Below are positions 1 to 8,273 of a stretch of 9,882 nt of DNA, piece by piece. Under the pieces are notes generated by a model. The model searched no databases, was not told the origin of the DNA, and was given only the letters and a program-made list of their open reading frames with translations. Position 1 is the stretch's first letter; each line of letters begins with the position of its first letter. Source of the DNA: an uncultured Clostridia bacterium (lineage in GTDB: Bacteria > Bacillota > Clostridia > RGIG6154); assembly GCA_934457515.1 (NCBI GenBank), contig CAKSHV010000030.1, positions 1 through 9,882 of the forward strand, given 5' to 3'. Made by a program: the position numbers and the translations under genes.

Positions 1-73
1 TGGAGATGAGGAGAATCGAACTCCTGACCCCCTGCTTGCAAGGCAGGTGCTCTCCCAGCTGAGCTACACCCCC
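1..73 (-). tRNA. tRNA-Ala (anticodon UGC)
   Basis: The minus strand folds into a full cloverleaf. The 7-bp acceptor stem pairs GGGGGTG (73-67) with CATCTCC (8-2) using two G-U pairs, and discriminator A is at position 1. The D arm has GCTC/GAGC stems. The anticodon stem CCTGC/GCAGG encloses the loop CTTGCAA, giving anticodon TGC, which reads GCN alanine codons. The T arm is AGGAG-TTCGATT-CTCCT. The gene is complete to the discriminator. Whether CCA is encoded cannot be seen because the 3' end falls on the window edge. It lies downstream of the ATPase operon on the same strand but has its own promoter. Confidence 0.97.
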
Positions 74-93
74 ATGGGTTAAACCACTTCGTT

Positions 94-122
94 ATTATAC
101 ATGATTTTCCCTTAATTGTCAA
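94..122 (-). promoter_or_regulatory. Consensus sigma-A promoter of tRNA-Ala
   Basis: On the minus strand a perfect -35 TTGACA (122-117) and a perfect -10 TATAAT (99-94) are separated by exactly 17 nt. Transcription should begin near position 87, leaving about 14 nt of leader before the tRNA 5' end at 73. A fully consensus promoter right upstream fits a strongly expressed stable RNA, and means the tRNA need not depend on read-through from the ATPase operon. Confidence 0.92.
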
Positions 123-131
123 GAACTTTTT

Positions 132-159
132 TGCGGACGAAATAAAAATTTCGTCCGCA
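132..159. terminator. Inverted repeat at the end of the ATPase operon
   Basis: A perfect 12-bp stem (132-143 with 148-159, core GCGGACGAAAT) has a 4-nt loop. It starts 5 nt past the ntpD stop codon, where an operon terminator is expected. In the minus (operon) direction, however, it is followed by AAAAAAG rather than a U-run. The T-tract (GCTTTTTATTT) follows it in the plus direction. It is therefore either a non-canonical terminator or 3'-end stabilising hairpin for the operon, or a terminator facing the other way. Confidence 0.55.
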
Positions 160-164
160 GCTTT

Positions 165-779
165 TTATTTCTCCGCTTTTTGGTTTTTGATAACTTTTAA
201 TCGCGAAAACTCTTCGCGCTCTTTTTCTTCAAGGGCGTTTGCGATGAATTTCGTTTCCGCCTCATAACGCGGAATCATTATGTTTTTTAAGGCATTAGCG
301 CGCTTTTGCGTTTTCTTAATGCTGTCCGCCAGGCGGAAAACCGAGTTTTCAATCTCCGCCAGCAGCTTTGTCAGCTTTTTCACGTCGTTAAACCGCGCAA
401 TCGCCTCATCTAATGACGAAGTGGTGCTTTTAAAGCCGAACGATGGCTTCATTTCGGTTTCGTTCATCACAACAATCGGGATTTCAACACCCATAACGCT
501 GCGAAATTTCACCTCTAAGCTGTCCTCCACGTGCACCGCCAGGCTGATTTTTTCAACCGTTTCAATACCAAGTTCCACGTTTGCACGCTGCAGCGCACCG
601 TACGCCCGCGTAAAGGTGGTTGAAATCTGCTCCTGCACCTCTTTTGCCTTGTCAATCATAGACATCATTTCGCGGATTAAAATATTTCTTTTTTTATCCA
701 ACAGTTCATAGCCCGTTCGGCTGAGCTGCAGAGTGTTTTTTGCAATAATCAGGTTACCCTTTGTCGGAACCATAGGCAT
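165..779 (-). CDS. ntpD: V-type ATPase subunit D (central rotor stalk)
   Basis: Subunit D is the long coiled-coil axle that turns inside the A3B3 head and couples ATP hydrolysis to the membrane ring. The protein is about 204 aa, the usual size. It opens with the family N-terminus MPMVPTKGNL and the early RTGYELLDKKRNILIREMM block, followed by a helix to about residue 60. A more variable middle and a long C-terminal helix ending in a lysine-rich tail (residues ~140-204) complete the antiparallel coiled coil. The start is placed at ATG 779. An in-frame GTG at 788 lies inside the Shine-Dalgarno AAAGGCGGTGA (795-785), so it is unlikely to initiate. It is the last gene of the operon, 27 nt after ntpB. 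Confidence 0.96.
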   Translation of the reverse strand: MPMVPTKGNLIIAKNTLQLSRTGYELLDKKRNILIREMMSMIDKAKEVQEQISTTFTRAYGALQRANVELGIETVEKISLAVHVEDSLEVKFRSVMGVEIPIVVMNETEMKPSFGFKSTTSSLDEAIARFNDVKKLTKLLAEIENSVFRLADSIKKTQKRANALKNIMIPRYEAETKFIANALEEKEREEFSRLKVIKNQKAEK

Positions 780-784
780 ATGCC

Positions 785-795
785 TCACCGCCTTT
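785..795 (-). promoter_or_regulatory. Ribosome binding site that decides the ntpD start
   Basis: The minus strand reads AAAGGCGGTGA, close to the full anti-SD complement (AAGGAGGTGA). It ends 5 nt before ATG 779. A possible GTG start at 788-786 falls within this element, so translation from ATG 779 is preferred. Confidence 0.75.
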
Positions 796-806
796 ACCGC
801 CTAATT

Positions 807-2189
807 TTAAGCCTCTTTTTTGTAATACTTCTTCAGCATTTCGGGTGAAATTCTGTCAAGCTCGGTTTCGGGCAGCATTGCAAGCAGACGCCATGCAATT
901 TCAAGCGTTAAGTTAATATCGCGGTTTTCCGCTTTGCCCTGACCGATAAACTCTTTTTCAAACGCTTTGCCGAATGCAATGTATAACTTATCCGTTTCAG
1001 AAAGCTCATCCTCGCCGATAACCGAAGCAAGCGCACGAATATCCTGCACTTTTGCGTATGACGCAAACAGCTGATTGGAAACCTCGGGGTGGTCTTCTCT
1101 TGTAAATCCTTCTCCGATACCGTCCTTCATCAAACGTGACAAAGACGGCAGAACAGAGACAGGCGGATAAACGTCTTTCTGGCTCAGCACACGGTCAAGC
1201 ACAATCTGTCCCTCGGTGATATAGCCCGTAAGGTCCGGAATCGGGTGGGTAATATCATCATTCGGCATGGTTAAAATCGGGATTTGGGTAATCGAACCTT
1301 TTTTGCCCTTTAACATGCCCGCGCGTTCGTAAAGCGACGCTAAATCGGAATACAAATAACCGGGGTAGCCTTTTCTGGACGGAATCTCCTGCTTAGAGGA
1401 TGATATTTCACGAACCGCTTCGCAGTAAGACGTAATATCGGTTAAAATAACCAACACGTGCATATCATGTTCGAATGCTAAGTATTCTGCGGCAGTCAGT
1501 GCGCAGCGCGGTGTTAAAATTCTTTCAACAACCGGGTCGGAAGAGGTATTGATAAAAATAACCGATCTGCCGATTGCGCCCGTTTTTTCAAAAGATTTGA
1601 TAAAGTAATTTGCCACATCGTATTTAACGCCCATGGCGGCAAAGACAATACCGAAATTCTTGCCCTCGCCCTCGGCGATTTTCGCCTGGGTTGCAATCTG
1701 CACCGCCAGGTTATCGTGCGGCAAACCGTTGCCCGAGAAAATCGGCAGTTTCTGACCGCGAATCAGCGTTGTTAAGCCATCAATCGCCGAAATACCCGTC
1801 TGGATAAACGAACGCGGATATTCACGCGAAACAGGGTTCATCGCCTTACCGTTAATGTCCATTTCCATGTCGGAATAAACAGGGCCGAGTCCGTCAATCG
1901 GGCGGCCGCAGCCGTCAAACATTCTGCCCATGATTTCTTTGGACAAAGGCAGAGTCAGCGGCTTTCCGGTTGGGCGCGTTACGGTGTTTTCCAAAGACAT
2001 GCCCTTTGTGCCCTCAAATACCTGCACAACCGCAAATTCTTCGGTCAGCTCCACAATTCTGCCGATTCTCGACTCACCGCTGTCTAATTTCACTTCCACA
2101 ATTTCGTCGTATGAGGCATTGTCCATTCTGTCAATAACCGCCAGCGAACCGCTTATATCGCGCAGCCCCATGTATTGTTTGTTCATCAC
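807..2189 (-). CDS. ntpB: V-type ATPase subunit B (non-catalytic head subunit)
   Basis: Subunit B alternates with subunit A in the A3B3 head and forms the non-catalytic half of each nucleotide site. At 460 aa it has the normal length. An N-terminal beta-barrel covers residues ~1-75. The nucleotide-binding-like domain carries [10 protein letters not shown] (residues 151-160) in place of a true P-loop, which is characteristic of this subunit. [13 protein letters not shown] follows; R352 is the likely arginine finger reaching the A-subunit site. A helical C-terminal domain completes the protein. Tandem starts GTG (2189) and ATG (2186) lie 6 and 9 nt after AGGAGGTGA, and either is plausible. The Shine-Dalgarno overlaps the ntpA stop codon, suggesting translational coupling. 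Confidence 0.98.
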   Translation of the reverse strand: MMNKQYMGLRDISGSLAVIDRMDNASYDEIVEVKLDSGESRIGRIVELTEEFAVVQVFEGTKGMSLENTVTRPTGKPLTLPLSKEIMGRMFDGCGRPIDGLGPVYSDMEMDINGKAMNPVSREYPRSFIQTGISAIDGLTTLIRGQKLPIFSGNGLPHDNLAVQIATQAKIAEGEGKNFGIVFAAMGVKYDVANYFIKSFEKTGAIGRSVIFINTSSDPVVERILTPRCALTAAEYLAFEHDMHVLVILTDITSYCEAVREISSSKQEIPSRKGYPGYLYSDLASLYERAGMLKGKKGSITQIPILTMPNDDITHPIPDLTGYITEGQIVLDRVLSQKDVYPPVSVLPSLSRLMKDGIGEGFTREDHPEVSNQLFASYAKVQDIRALASVIGEDELSETDKLYIAFGKAFEKEFIGQGKAENRDINLTLEIAWRLLAMLPETELDRISPEMLKKYYKKEA

Positions 2190-2193
2190 TTTG

Positions 2194-2204
2194 CCTCACC
2201 TCCT
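2194..2204 (-). promoter_or_regulatory. Ribosome binding site of ntpB overlapping the ntpA stop
   Basis: AGGAGGTGAGG on the minus strand is a near-perfect Shine-Dalgarno. Its first two bases are the last two of the ntpA TAG stop codon (2205-2203). It serves the tandem GTG/ATG start at 2189/2186. The overlap favours re-initiation, which would help keep A and B equimolar. Confidence 0.8.
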
Positions 2205-3954
2205 AAAATGTAAGTTCATCAATTCTTTGCTTAAACAAATCGAATTTTTCCGATTCGTCATTTGCAATATCATATTTCATCTTAATCGCGTCCGCAAAGA
2301 TGCCTGTCTTGCTGATTTGCGACAGCGGAATGGATTCTTCGTTAACCCATTTTTTGCACTTTTCATACAGATACAAAATGGTAGACAGCATTCGGTACTG
2401 CTTATCCAGCGGCACATAGGTGTCGTTTTGGTGGTATGCATTCTGCTGTAAGAACCCGACGCGGATAACACGCGCGATTTCAAGGGTTAATTTCTGATCC
2501 TCCGGCAAAACATCTGCGCCGATTAACTTAACAATGTCCATCAGTCCGCTTTCTTCCTGCAGAATGCGGACAACATCTGCTCTCTTTTCCACAAAATCAG
2601 GCGCAACATTTTCTCTGTACCAATCCGAAAGGTCATCTACATATTCACTGTAGCTGCCGAGCCAGTTGATGGCAGGATAGTGTCTTGCATAGGCAAGTGC
2701 CTTGTCTAATCCCCAGAAGCAGCGGATAAAACGCTTTGTGTTCTGGGTAACCGGTTCGGAAAAGTCACCGCCCTGGGGCGATACCGCGCCGATAATGGAT
2801 ACCGAGCCCTGCGAACCGTTTAAATTGGTAACGAATCCCGCTCTTTCATAGAATTCGGACAGACGGGACGGAAGATACGCCGGGAAACCTTCCTCGGCGG
2901 GCATTTCCTCCAAACGACCCGAAATTTCTCTTAACGCCTCTGCCCAACGCGAAGTAGAATCCGCCATAATTGCCACGTCATACCCCATATCGCGGTAGTA
3001 TTCGGCAATGGTAATGCCGGTATAAATCGATGCCTCACGCGCCGCAACCGGCATGTTGGACGTGTTTGCAATCAGCAGGGTGCGGTTCATCAGCGGCTGA
3101 TTGGATTTCGGGTCAATCAAGCCCGTAAACTCTTCCAATACCTGCGTCATTTCATTTCCGCGCTCACCGCAGCCGATGTAGATAATAATCTGCGCGTCCG
3201 ACCATTTGGCAAGCTGGTGCTGCGTCATGGTTTTGCCCGTGCCGAAGCCGCCCGGAATCGCCGCCGTGCCGCCCTTTGCAAGGGGAAACAGCACGTCTAA
3301 CACACGCTGGCCGGTAATCAGCGGCTTGCTGATGGTTTCTCTCGTTTTATAAGGTCTCGGCTGACGAATCGGCCACTTTTGAACAAGCTTAATCTCTTTG
3401 ATGCCGCCGTTTTCCGTTTTCACTTTCGCCAAGACGTCACGGCAGGTGTATTCGCCGCTCTCGCCGATTTCAATAATTTCGCCCGAAACATTCGGCGGAA
3501 CCATGATTTTGTTTACAATAAGAGTGGTTTCGGTCACTTCGGCAATCACCGAGCAGGGAGAAACTTTATCGCCCTTTTTCGCCGTAACCGTAACCTGCCA
3601 TTTTTTGTCCATATCCACAGCGTCCGGCATAAGACCGCGGGAAATGAACCCGCCCGAGCTTTTTTCAATCTCTTTTAACGGGCGCTCGATACCGTCGAAA
3701 ATATCGCCGATCAGTCCTGGGCCTAAGGTTACCGACATAGGTGCGCCCGTGCCCTCAACCGGTTCGCCGATTTTAAGACCTGCCGTTTCTTCGTAAACCT
3801 GAATAACCGTCAATCCGTCATGCACGGCGATAACTTCGCCGATCAGCCGCTCGTTTCCCACAAAAACAGTTTCAAGCATAGACAGCCACGGCGCGTTTTT
3901 AACGGTTACGACAGGACCGTTTATTCCATATATATAAGCTTTTTTATCGCTCAT
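2203..3954 (-). CDS. ntpA: V-type ATPase catalytic subunit A
   Basis: This is the catalytic subunit that hydrolyses (or makes) ATP in the cytoplasmic A3B3 head. At 583 aa it matches the V/A-type family and is longer than F-type beta because of the extra bulge domain (about residues 110-190, lipoyl-like, with VPPNVSGEI). An N-terminal beta-barrel covers residues ~1-75. The Walker A motif GGFGTGKT is intact at residues 235-242 (K241, T242). The catalytic glutamate lies in GCGERGNE (E264). The Walker B region is [13 protein letters not shown] (D332). The C-terminal helical domain runs from about residue 440. ATG 3954 is preceded by AAAGGATGAG at suitable spacing. It lies 19 nt after ntpE and 13 nt before ntpB. 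All catalytic residues expected of an active enzyme are present. Confidence 0.99.
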   Translation of the reverse strand: MSDKKAYIYGINGPVVTVKNAPWLSMLETVFVGNERLIGEVIAVHDGLTVIQVYEETAGLKIGEPVEGTGAPMSVTLGPGLIGDIFDGIERPLKEIEKSSGGFISRGLMPDAVDMDKKWQVTVTAKKGDKVSPCSVIAEVTETTLIVNKIMVPPNVSGEIIEIGESGEYTCRDVLAKVKTENGGIKEIKLVQKWPIRQPRPYKTRETISKPLITGQRVLDVLFPLAKGGTAAIPGGFGTGKTMTQHQLAKWSDAQIIIYIGCGERGNEMTQVLEEFTGLIDPKSNQPLMNRTLLIANTSNMPVAAREASIYTGITIAEYYRDMGYDVAIMADSTSRWAEALREISGRLEEMPAEEGFPAYLPSRLSEFYERAGFVTNLNGSQGSVSIIGAVSPQGGDFSEPVTQNTKRFIRCFWGLDKALAYARHYPAINWLGSYSEYVDDLSDWYRENVAPDFVEKRADVVRILQEESGLMDIVKLIGADVLPEDQKLTLEIARVIRVGFLQQNAYHQNDTYVPLDKQYRMLSTILYLYEKCKKWVNEESIPLSQISKTGIFADAIKMKYDIANDESEKFDLFKQRIDELTF

Positions 3955-3973
3955 AGAATCTCATCCTTTCATC

Positions 3974-4537
3974 CTAATCAATCACCAGGCCGCTGTTTTT
4001 GTAAAAGTAGTCCTGCTGACCGCGGATTTTTGCGCGCAGCGTGCAGTCGAAATAAAGGCCTTTTTCGGGCGCCTCTGCAATAAATCCGCCCACAATGTCC
4101 TCTTTGGTTTCTTCCGCTCCGGGAATCAGATCCAAATCTTTCGGCAGAACATACACTTTAAATGCCGAGCCTTGGATTTCGCCCTTAACCGCTTCAAAAT
4201 CCGCTTTAACCGCCTCTTTATACGCGTCCGTTTCGGTATATTTCCGAACGTTTTCGGTTACTTCATCAAATACTTTATTAAAAATTTCGGTTCGTTTTGC
4301 AATCAGCTTTTTTCTGCCCTCGTTTTTTATCTTAGACAGTTCCACGCCCTTTTGCATAACAAGCCTGCCCATTTCCATACCGACGGCGCTTTCCTGCTTT
4401 GCAGACAGCTCTTTTTCTTTTGCCTTAATTTTTTCTTCCGACTTCTTTTCAAGCTCCTGCATAAGCGCTTCTTTTTCTTTTTCCGCCTCGCCGATAATTG
4501 CTCCGGAAAATGCCTCAAGTGCATCGTAAGATGACAT
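3974..4537 (-). CDS. ntpE: V-type ATPase subunit E (peripheral stalk)
   Basis: Subunit E pairs with the H/G subunit to form the peripheral stalk that holds the head still against rotor torque. The 187-aa protein has the family plan. An N-terminal helix very rich in Glu and Lys (residues ~15-85, an alternating EKEKEALMQELEKK pattern) is typical of a right-handed coiled-coil stalk. A globular C-terminal domain (~100-187) binds the top of subunit B; it contains the GGFIAEAPEKG segment and ends DYFYKNSGLVID. ATG 4537 is preceded by AAAGGAAGTG at good distance. Similarity in this family is weak outside the C-terminal domain, but the operon position between F and A supports the call. Confidence 0.95.
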   Translation of the reverse strand: MSSYDALEAFSGAIIGEAEKEKEALMQELEKKSEEKIKAKEKELSAKQESAVGMEMGRLVMQKGVELSKIKNEGRKKLIAKRTEIFNKVFDEVTENVRKYTETDAYKEAVKADFEAVKGEIQGSAFKVYVLPKDLDLIPGAEETKEDIVGGFIAEAPEKGLYFDCTLRAKIRGQQDYFYKNSGLVID

Positions 4538-4553
4538 GCCGCCACTTCCTTTC

Positions 4554-4862
4554 TTACAGTTTCACTCCGATTGCCTCTTTAACATAGTTTAAAATATAAT
4601 CGTCCGGGCGCTCCGAACCGTGACGGTCGGGCAGCTCGACAACCAAGGGAACCTTATTGTTCACCTTTTGCTCTTCAATATATTGCGGCGCCAAATTCAC
4701 CAACTTTTCGGTTACCAAAAGCACCGCGATGTCTTTATCGTTTTTTGCCTTATCGAAAGCCGCTTTAAACGCCTCGGCGTCGTGCACCACAACGCCCTCG
4801 ATGCCGCTTAAGCGCATTCCGACTCTGGTATCTTCATTATCACTGAGCAAGAAATATTTCAT
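4554..4862 (-). CDS. ntpG: V-type ATPase subunit F (central stalk)
   Basis: Subunit F is a small Rossmann-like protein that binds subunit D in the central stalk. The Enterococcus equivalent is called NtpG, whereas most annotation pipelines say subunit F. It is 102 aa, the normal length. The N-terminal strand is MKYFLLSDNEDTRVGMRLSGI. A second strand, DIAVLLVTEKLVNLAPQYIEE, and the PLVVELPDRHGS loop are both typical of the family. ATG 4862 follows AGAGGAG with a 5-nt gap. It sits 16 nt after ntpK and 16 nt before ntpE. In the Enterococcus and Thermus operons this gene follows subunit C instead, so its place here is a rearrangement. Confidence 0.96.
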   Translation of the reverse strand: MKYFLLSDNEDTRVGMRLSGIEGVVVHDAEAFKAAFDKAKNDKDIAVLLVTEKLVNLAPQYIEEQKVNNKVPLVVELPDRHGSERPDDYILNYVKEAIGVKL

Positions 4863-4878
4863 TGTTTCTCCTCTTTTC

Positions 4879-5298
4879 TCAGCCGCCGATAATCATGAAC
4901 GAAATCAAAAGACCGTAAAGTGCGATACCTTCTGCCAATGCAACGAAAATAAGCGATTTACCCATAATGGAGGAATCCTCCGAGATAGCGCCGAGTGCTG
5001 CAGACGATGCTGCCGCAACCGCGATACCTGCACCGATACATGCAAGACCCGTAGAAAGCGCTGCCGCCAAATATTTCATGCCGCCCGCTGCCGCTTCCGC
5101 TGTTTCAGCGCCTGCAGCCAAAACGTTGCCGTCACTCCACATAACAACCGTAAATACTGCCAAAATGCCAAAGAAAGAAACAAGGTTTGCGCCCAAAACG
5201 CCCTTTACGGTTCTGCCTCTTAATTTCAAACCGTAGTGCGCAATCAGCGGCATTGCGATTGCAAGAGTTACCATAACAAAAATCAACAGTGTTTTCAT
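4879..5298 (-). CDS. ntpK: V-type ATPase subunit K (membrane rotor proteolipid)
   Basis: This is the proteolipid that forms the ion-carrying membrane ring. The 139-aa product has four predicted helices (about 3-21, 33-53, 75-102, 113-137). The last two form a clear ATP-synthase-c hairpin: an Ala/Gly-rich helix, the polar loop ISEDSS, then ALAEGIALYG with E123 as the ion carboxylate. The first hairpin has no membrane carboxylate and little c-type glycine pattern, so one ion site per four helices is expected. Na+ ligands known from E. hirae NtpK (Gln in helix 3, T/Q pair in helix 2) are not seen, favouring H+. The start is ATG 5298; a longer frame beginning TTG at 5313 runs through the Shine-Dalgarno and is rejected. 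Confidence 0.95.
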   Translation of the reverse strand: MKTLLIFVMVTLAIAMPLIAHYGLKLRGRTVKGVLGANLVSFFGILAVFTVVMWSDGNVLAAGAETAEAAAGGMKYLAAALSTGLACIGAGIAVAAASSAALGAISEDSSIMGKSLIFVALAEGIALYGLLISFMIIGG

Positions 5299-5305
5299 AA
5301 GTTTT

Positions 5306-5311
5306 ACCTCC
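5306..5311 (-). promoter_or_regulatory. Ribosome binding site that decides the ntpK start
   Basis: GGAGGT on the minus strand lies 7 nt before ATG 5298. The in-frame TTG at 5313 is partly upstream of and adjacent to this element and would use it as coding sequence, so the 139-aa form of subunit K is preferred over a 144-aa form. Confidence 0.85.
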
Positions 5312-5318
5312 AATATTT

Positions 5319-7217
5319 TTATTCGTTTACTGAATGAAAAGCCTTGCCGTCACCGTCATAAAAACGGCTGAACATCTCGTAAAAACCAAGACGCAAGACC
5401 TGAATACCGACAATTAAGCCTTCAATGCCCATAACCAAAAGGTTACCGAAAATTGCAACAACAATCGAACCCGCACCGCTTATCTGATGCATAAACAGCA
5501 GCACAACGCTCATCATGCCCGCATGGTTTAAAGCAAACGCACCGACACGGACGAACGACATGGTGTTGGTTACAAAGCTAAGCAGTATTTCGAAAAGTTC
5601 AAAGAACGATTCTACAAAGAATCCGCCTTTTTCTTTCGGCACCCAGTCCTTTTTCCGCGCCACAAGTTTGGAAAGCGGCTCCTGTAAGAAAATCAAAAGC
5701 AGGGAAACCACAATGCCGATCATAATTGCAACAAACGGATATTTGCTGCCCATGAACATCGAAACGCCGAGGTACAGCACGCAGACATAAAACACAATGC
5801 CCGCCACGCCGTTTTGCGAAAACAGAATTTTCTGCCAGTTTCTTTGTTTCACGCCGTTTATAATGTTAAAAAGCATACACAGCAATATAATGCCGGCGCC
5901 GATTGCAACGGTTGTTATTAAAATTCTTGTCATCTGCTCCATCGGCGTGAACCACAGGGGGTGAATGATTGCCTCATCGCCCTCAAAGCCGAAGCACGTG
6001 CCGTACAGAAAACCGAACACTGCAGATGATATGCCGATCGGAATTAAAAGGTTTGCCAAAAATCCGCCTTTTTTCATACAGGTCAGCAAAATGCCGATCA
6101 GCATTAAGCACACGCCGTGTCCCACATCGCCGAACATCATGCCGAACAATATGGTGTACACAATTGCCAAAAACGGCGTCGGGTCTATTTCGTTATAGCG
6201 CGGCACGCCGTACATTTTAACAAACTCTTCAAACGGTTTGAAAACGCGTAAGTTTTTCAGCTTTGTCGGAATTTCGACCGCGTCGCCCAATTTTTCGGGC
6301 TCTTCCGCAATCATTTTGTATTCCGCGTCGCCTTTAATGCAAGACTGAATTTTCTTTTCGGTTTCTTCGTCCGCCCAGAACGTTAAATAAAACGTGTTTT
6401 TGGTGTACACCGCGTTCTTTTTCAGCTCGTTTAACTCAAAATAATACTTAACGACCGCATAATCGTCGATAAGCATATCGCGTTTCTTTTCCAAAACCGC
6501 GTCAAACTGCGCCTTTTTCTCGGCAGCCTGCCTGTCAAGCTCCGCCATTTTTTGAGTTAAGTTTTCAATAATCTGTTTCGGCGTACCCTCGTTTTCGGTT
6601 TCAATCCATTCCCGCTCGAAATAAAGGGAAGCAAAAATGTGGTCAACCTTTTTCGCCATCTGCGACGAAACAAAATAAAATCCGTATGTATAGTTTCTGT
6701 CCTTCTGCACCTCAACAAAATAGGTGGGCAGCTTATCTAAGTATGCGTCCATTTTCGCATAGCTGTCATTCGGCAGTCTGCCGAATCTGAATTTCATAAA
6801 CTTCAATCTGTCCAAATAGTCAAGGTGCACGTCCGCGCCCTCAATCGGCGTCAGCGTGCGGATGATTTTTTGAAGCCTGTCTTTTTCCTTTTCCAAGGCT
6901 TCCTTTTCTTCGCCTAGGCTGTGCACCTGGCTGTTGAACCGCTCGACAAATGCGCCTAACTGCTCGAACGTGTAATCGCCCTTATGGCGTTTCACGCGGC
7001 TGTAGTCCACGCCCGCATAATCAAACACCTGCTCGTAGCGTTTCATTACGTCGGCGTAGGGATTCGGCTGCATGTGTATATTAAAGCCTTTTGTTTCTTT
7101 AATGACCGTCAGCGGGTTTTCAAACTGCACGTCGCTGTCTAAAATACAGCTTTGCAAAATCTCGTCCAGCTTGCTTCTGGCGCCCACTAAATTGATTAGT
7201 TTTAATTTTTGAATCAC
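5319..7217 (-). CDS. ntpI: V-type ATPase subunit I (membrane stator, a-subunit type)
   Basis: Subunit I provides the two half-channels next to the K ring and anchors the peripheral stalks. The 632-aa protein has the normal two-part plan. A soluble cytoplasmic N-terminal half (residues ~1-335) contains coiled-coil stretches near 90-120 and 215-250. A membrane half with about seven or eight helices starts around PTPFLAIVYTILFGMMFGDVGHG. The family signature SFVRVGAFALNHAG carries R557, and a second arginine, R609, is in GIQVLRLGFYEMFSRFY; these are the likely channel arginines. It starts with GTG (7217), 5 nt after AAGGGGGTG, which overlaps the ntpC stop. An ATG at 7219 is out of frame and immediately followed by TGA. 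Confidence 0.98.
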   Translation of the reverse strand: MIQKLKLINLVGARSKLDEILQSCILDSDVQFENPLTVIKETKGFNIHMQPNPYADVMKRYEQVFDYAGVDYSRVKRHKGDYTFEQLGAFVERFNSQVHSLGEEKEALEKEKDRLQKIIRTLTPIEGADVHLDYLDRLKFMKFRFGRLPNDSYAKMDAYLDKLPTYFVEVQKDRNYTYGFYFVSSQMAKKVDHIFASLYFEREWIETENEGTPKQIIENLTQKMAELDRQAAEKKAQFDAVLEKKRDMLIDDYAVVKYYFELNELKKNAVYTKNTFYLTFWADEETEKKIQSCIKGDAEYKMIAEEPEKLGDAVEIPTKLKNLRVFKPFEEFVKMYGVPRYNEIDPTPFLAIVYTILFGMMFGDVGHGVCLMLIGILLTCMKKGGFLANLLIPIGISSAVFGFLYGTCFGFEGDEAIIHPLWFTPMEQMTRILITTVAIGAGIILLCMLFNIINGVKQRNWQKILFSQNGVAGIVFYVCVLYLGVSMFMGSKYPFVAIMIGIVVSLLLIFLQEPLSKLVARKKDWVPKEKGGFFVESFFELFEILLSFVTNTMSFVRVGAFALNHAGMMSVVLLFMHQISGAGSIVVAIFGNLLVMGIEGLIVGIQVLRLGFYEMFSRFYDGDGKAFHSVNE

Positions 7218-7222
7218 ATCGG

Positions 7223-7231
7223 CACCCCCTT
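7223..7231 (-). promoter_or_regulatory. Ribosome binding site for the GTG start of ntpI
   Basis: AAGGGGGTG on the minus strand overlaps the ntpC TAA stop (7232-7230) and lies 5 nt before GTG 7217. The ATG at 7219 reads ATG-TGA and cannot start ntpI. Initiation at a GTG next to a start-stop pair may damp translation of this large membrane protein, which is needed in only one copy per complex; that is inference. Confidence 0.6.
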
Positions 7232-8258
7232 AATCGATACCAATAACATAACTTCGAATTTCCTGCGGCGGCAGCCCGTACCGGATGCCTTCGGTAATCA
7301 TAATCACGTTCCGAACCTCCACCTCGCGGATTTTAATATAGCAAAGCACGCTTTCCAATGAATAAGGCTTTCGCTTAAAGCCCGATTTGTGCATTTTTAA
7401 AGAATATGCGCTGACCTTTGCCTCAATGCCGTTTAAGCTGCCCTCGAAAAGCTCTTTGTAACAGGTGTTTTTCGCAGCGTCCAGCGCCGCTTCTTTGCTG
7501 TCTGCCTGCGCAAGGGCGCGTATGTCCTCTTCTTTTAAGCGATAGCGCTTTCCCGAAACATAGGGCAGAACCTGGTCCGCGGTAAATCCGTAATAAATCT
7601 TGGCGCGGATGATAAACAGAATCGTTTGCAAATCCACTTCCGTGCCGTATGATTTTTCCGCAATCTTTTGCTCTTCCTTGGAAAGATATTTTTTTATGTA
7701 TTCAAACGTAAGGTTTTGATATAAGCTGTCCAAAGCGGTTTCCAGTTCAAATAAACTTTGCTTTTCCGGATGTCCCAAAAAAGGTTTGAACACTTTATAG
7801 TAAACCGTGTCCTTTAAAAGCTCGGTAAAATCCTCGAACGTTCGCGCGCGGAACAGCTTTTCGTAATCAAGCGTTCCCGTTTCAATGTAGTTCGGTGAAT
7901 ACCCCTCGCTCGGACGGAACAGCAAACGAAGCAAAATTTTCAAATTCCAGATTTCATCGCGGATATCAAACAGCGTTAAAAACGCTTTGTCCGACTCGCT
8001 TGAAAAGGTAATCAGCGAACGGATGTTTTTGTTGATAACCGTTTTCAGCCGCCGTTCCAGCTCGCCGCGGTGAATCGATTCTGCCGAAACATCCGCCAAA
8101 GCCTCTTTATACTCCGCATTTTGCTTTAGGAAAGCCGCAAGCTGCGAAACGGTTGAAAACGACACCATTTTGTCGTAGTCCTTCGCTTTCAGGCTGTTTT
8201 TGAGCTTTGCATGGATTTTGGCATTGACGGCGGAATTTTTAATCACTTCTCCAATCAT
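7230..8258 (-). CDS. ntpC: V-type ATPase subunit C (rotor-ring adaptor, AC39-like)
   Basis: Subunit C is the funnel-shaped adaptor that seats the D-F shaft on the K ring. The 342-aa protein is almost wholly helical and soluble, as in the AC39/C family, and ends in EVEVRNVIMITEGIRYGLPPQEIRSYVI-like residues: the conserved arginine-rich 'REVRNV' segment and final 'GLPPQEI' are what identify it. FDIRDEIWNLKILLRLLF near residue 100 is the matching segment of the first repeat. The start is ATG 8258. A longer frame beginning TTG at 8282 would overlap the upstream gene and read through the Shine-Dalgarno AAAGGAAGTGA (8273-8263). It lies 13 nt after the H subunit and 12 nt before ntpI, whereas in the usual operon it follows ntpE. 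Confidence 0.95.
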   Translation of the reverse strand: MIGEVIKNSAVNAKIHAKLKNSLKAKDYDKMVSFSTVSQLAAFLKQNAEYKEALADVSAESIHRGELERRLKTVINKNIRSLITFSSESDKAFLTLFDIRDEIWNLKILLRLLFRPSEGYSPNYIETGTLDYEKLFRARTFEDFTELLKDTVYYKVFKPFLGHPEKQSLFELETALDSLYQNLTFEYIKKYLSKEEQKIAEKSYGTEVDLQTILFIIRAKIYYGFTADQVLPYVSGKRYRLKEEDIRALAQADSKEAALDAAKNTCYKELFEGSLNGIEAKVSAYSLKMHKSGFKRKPYSLESVLCYIKIREVEVRNVIMITEGIRYGLPPQEIRSYVIGID

Positions 8259-8262
8259 GTGC

Positions 8263-8273
8263 TCACTTCCTTT
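8263..8273 (-). promoter_or_regulatory. Ribosome binding site that decides the ntpC start
   Basis: AAAGGAAGTGA on the minus strand overlaps the stop codon of the upstream H/G gene and lies 4 nt before ATG 8258. The same 11-nt element also precedes the first gene of the operon (8594-8584). It makes the TTG at 8282 an unlikely start. Confidence 0.75.

Noticed and set aside
151..158. Attachment site or integrated element at the tRNA-Ala gene
   Set aside because: tRNA genes are common integration sites, but no repeat of the tRNA 3' end and no integrase were seen in the window, and the 3' side of the tRNA lies outside it.
280..711. Plus-strand open frame of 143 codons opposite ntpD
   Set aside because: It is the antisense shadow of a clearly identified gene, has no ribosome binding site or recognisable domain, and is Ser/Phe-rich as expected from reading a Lys/Glu-rich coiled coil backwards.
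4095..4534. Overlapping plus-strand frames of 120-144 codons opposite ntpE
   Set aside because: Two different antisense frames stay open here because the minus strand codes a Lys/Glu-rich helix, giving Phe- or Ser-rich nonsense. No start signal was seen.
4657..5223. Plus-strand frame of 188 codons opposite ntpF and ntpK
   Set aside because: It spans two real genes and their gap, is Cys/Arg-rich without any motif, and has no Shine-Dalgarno.
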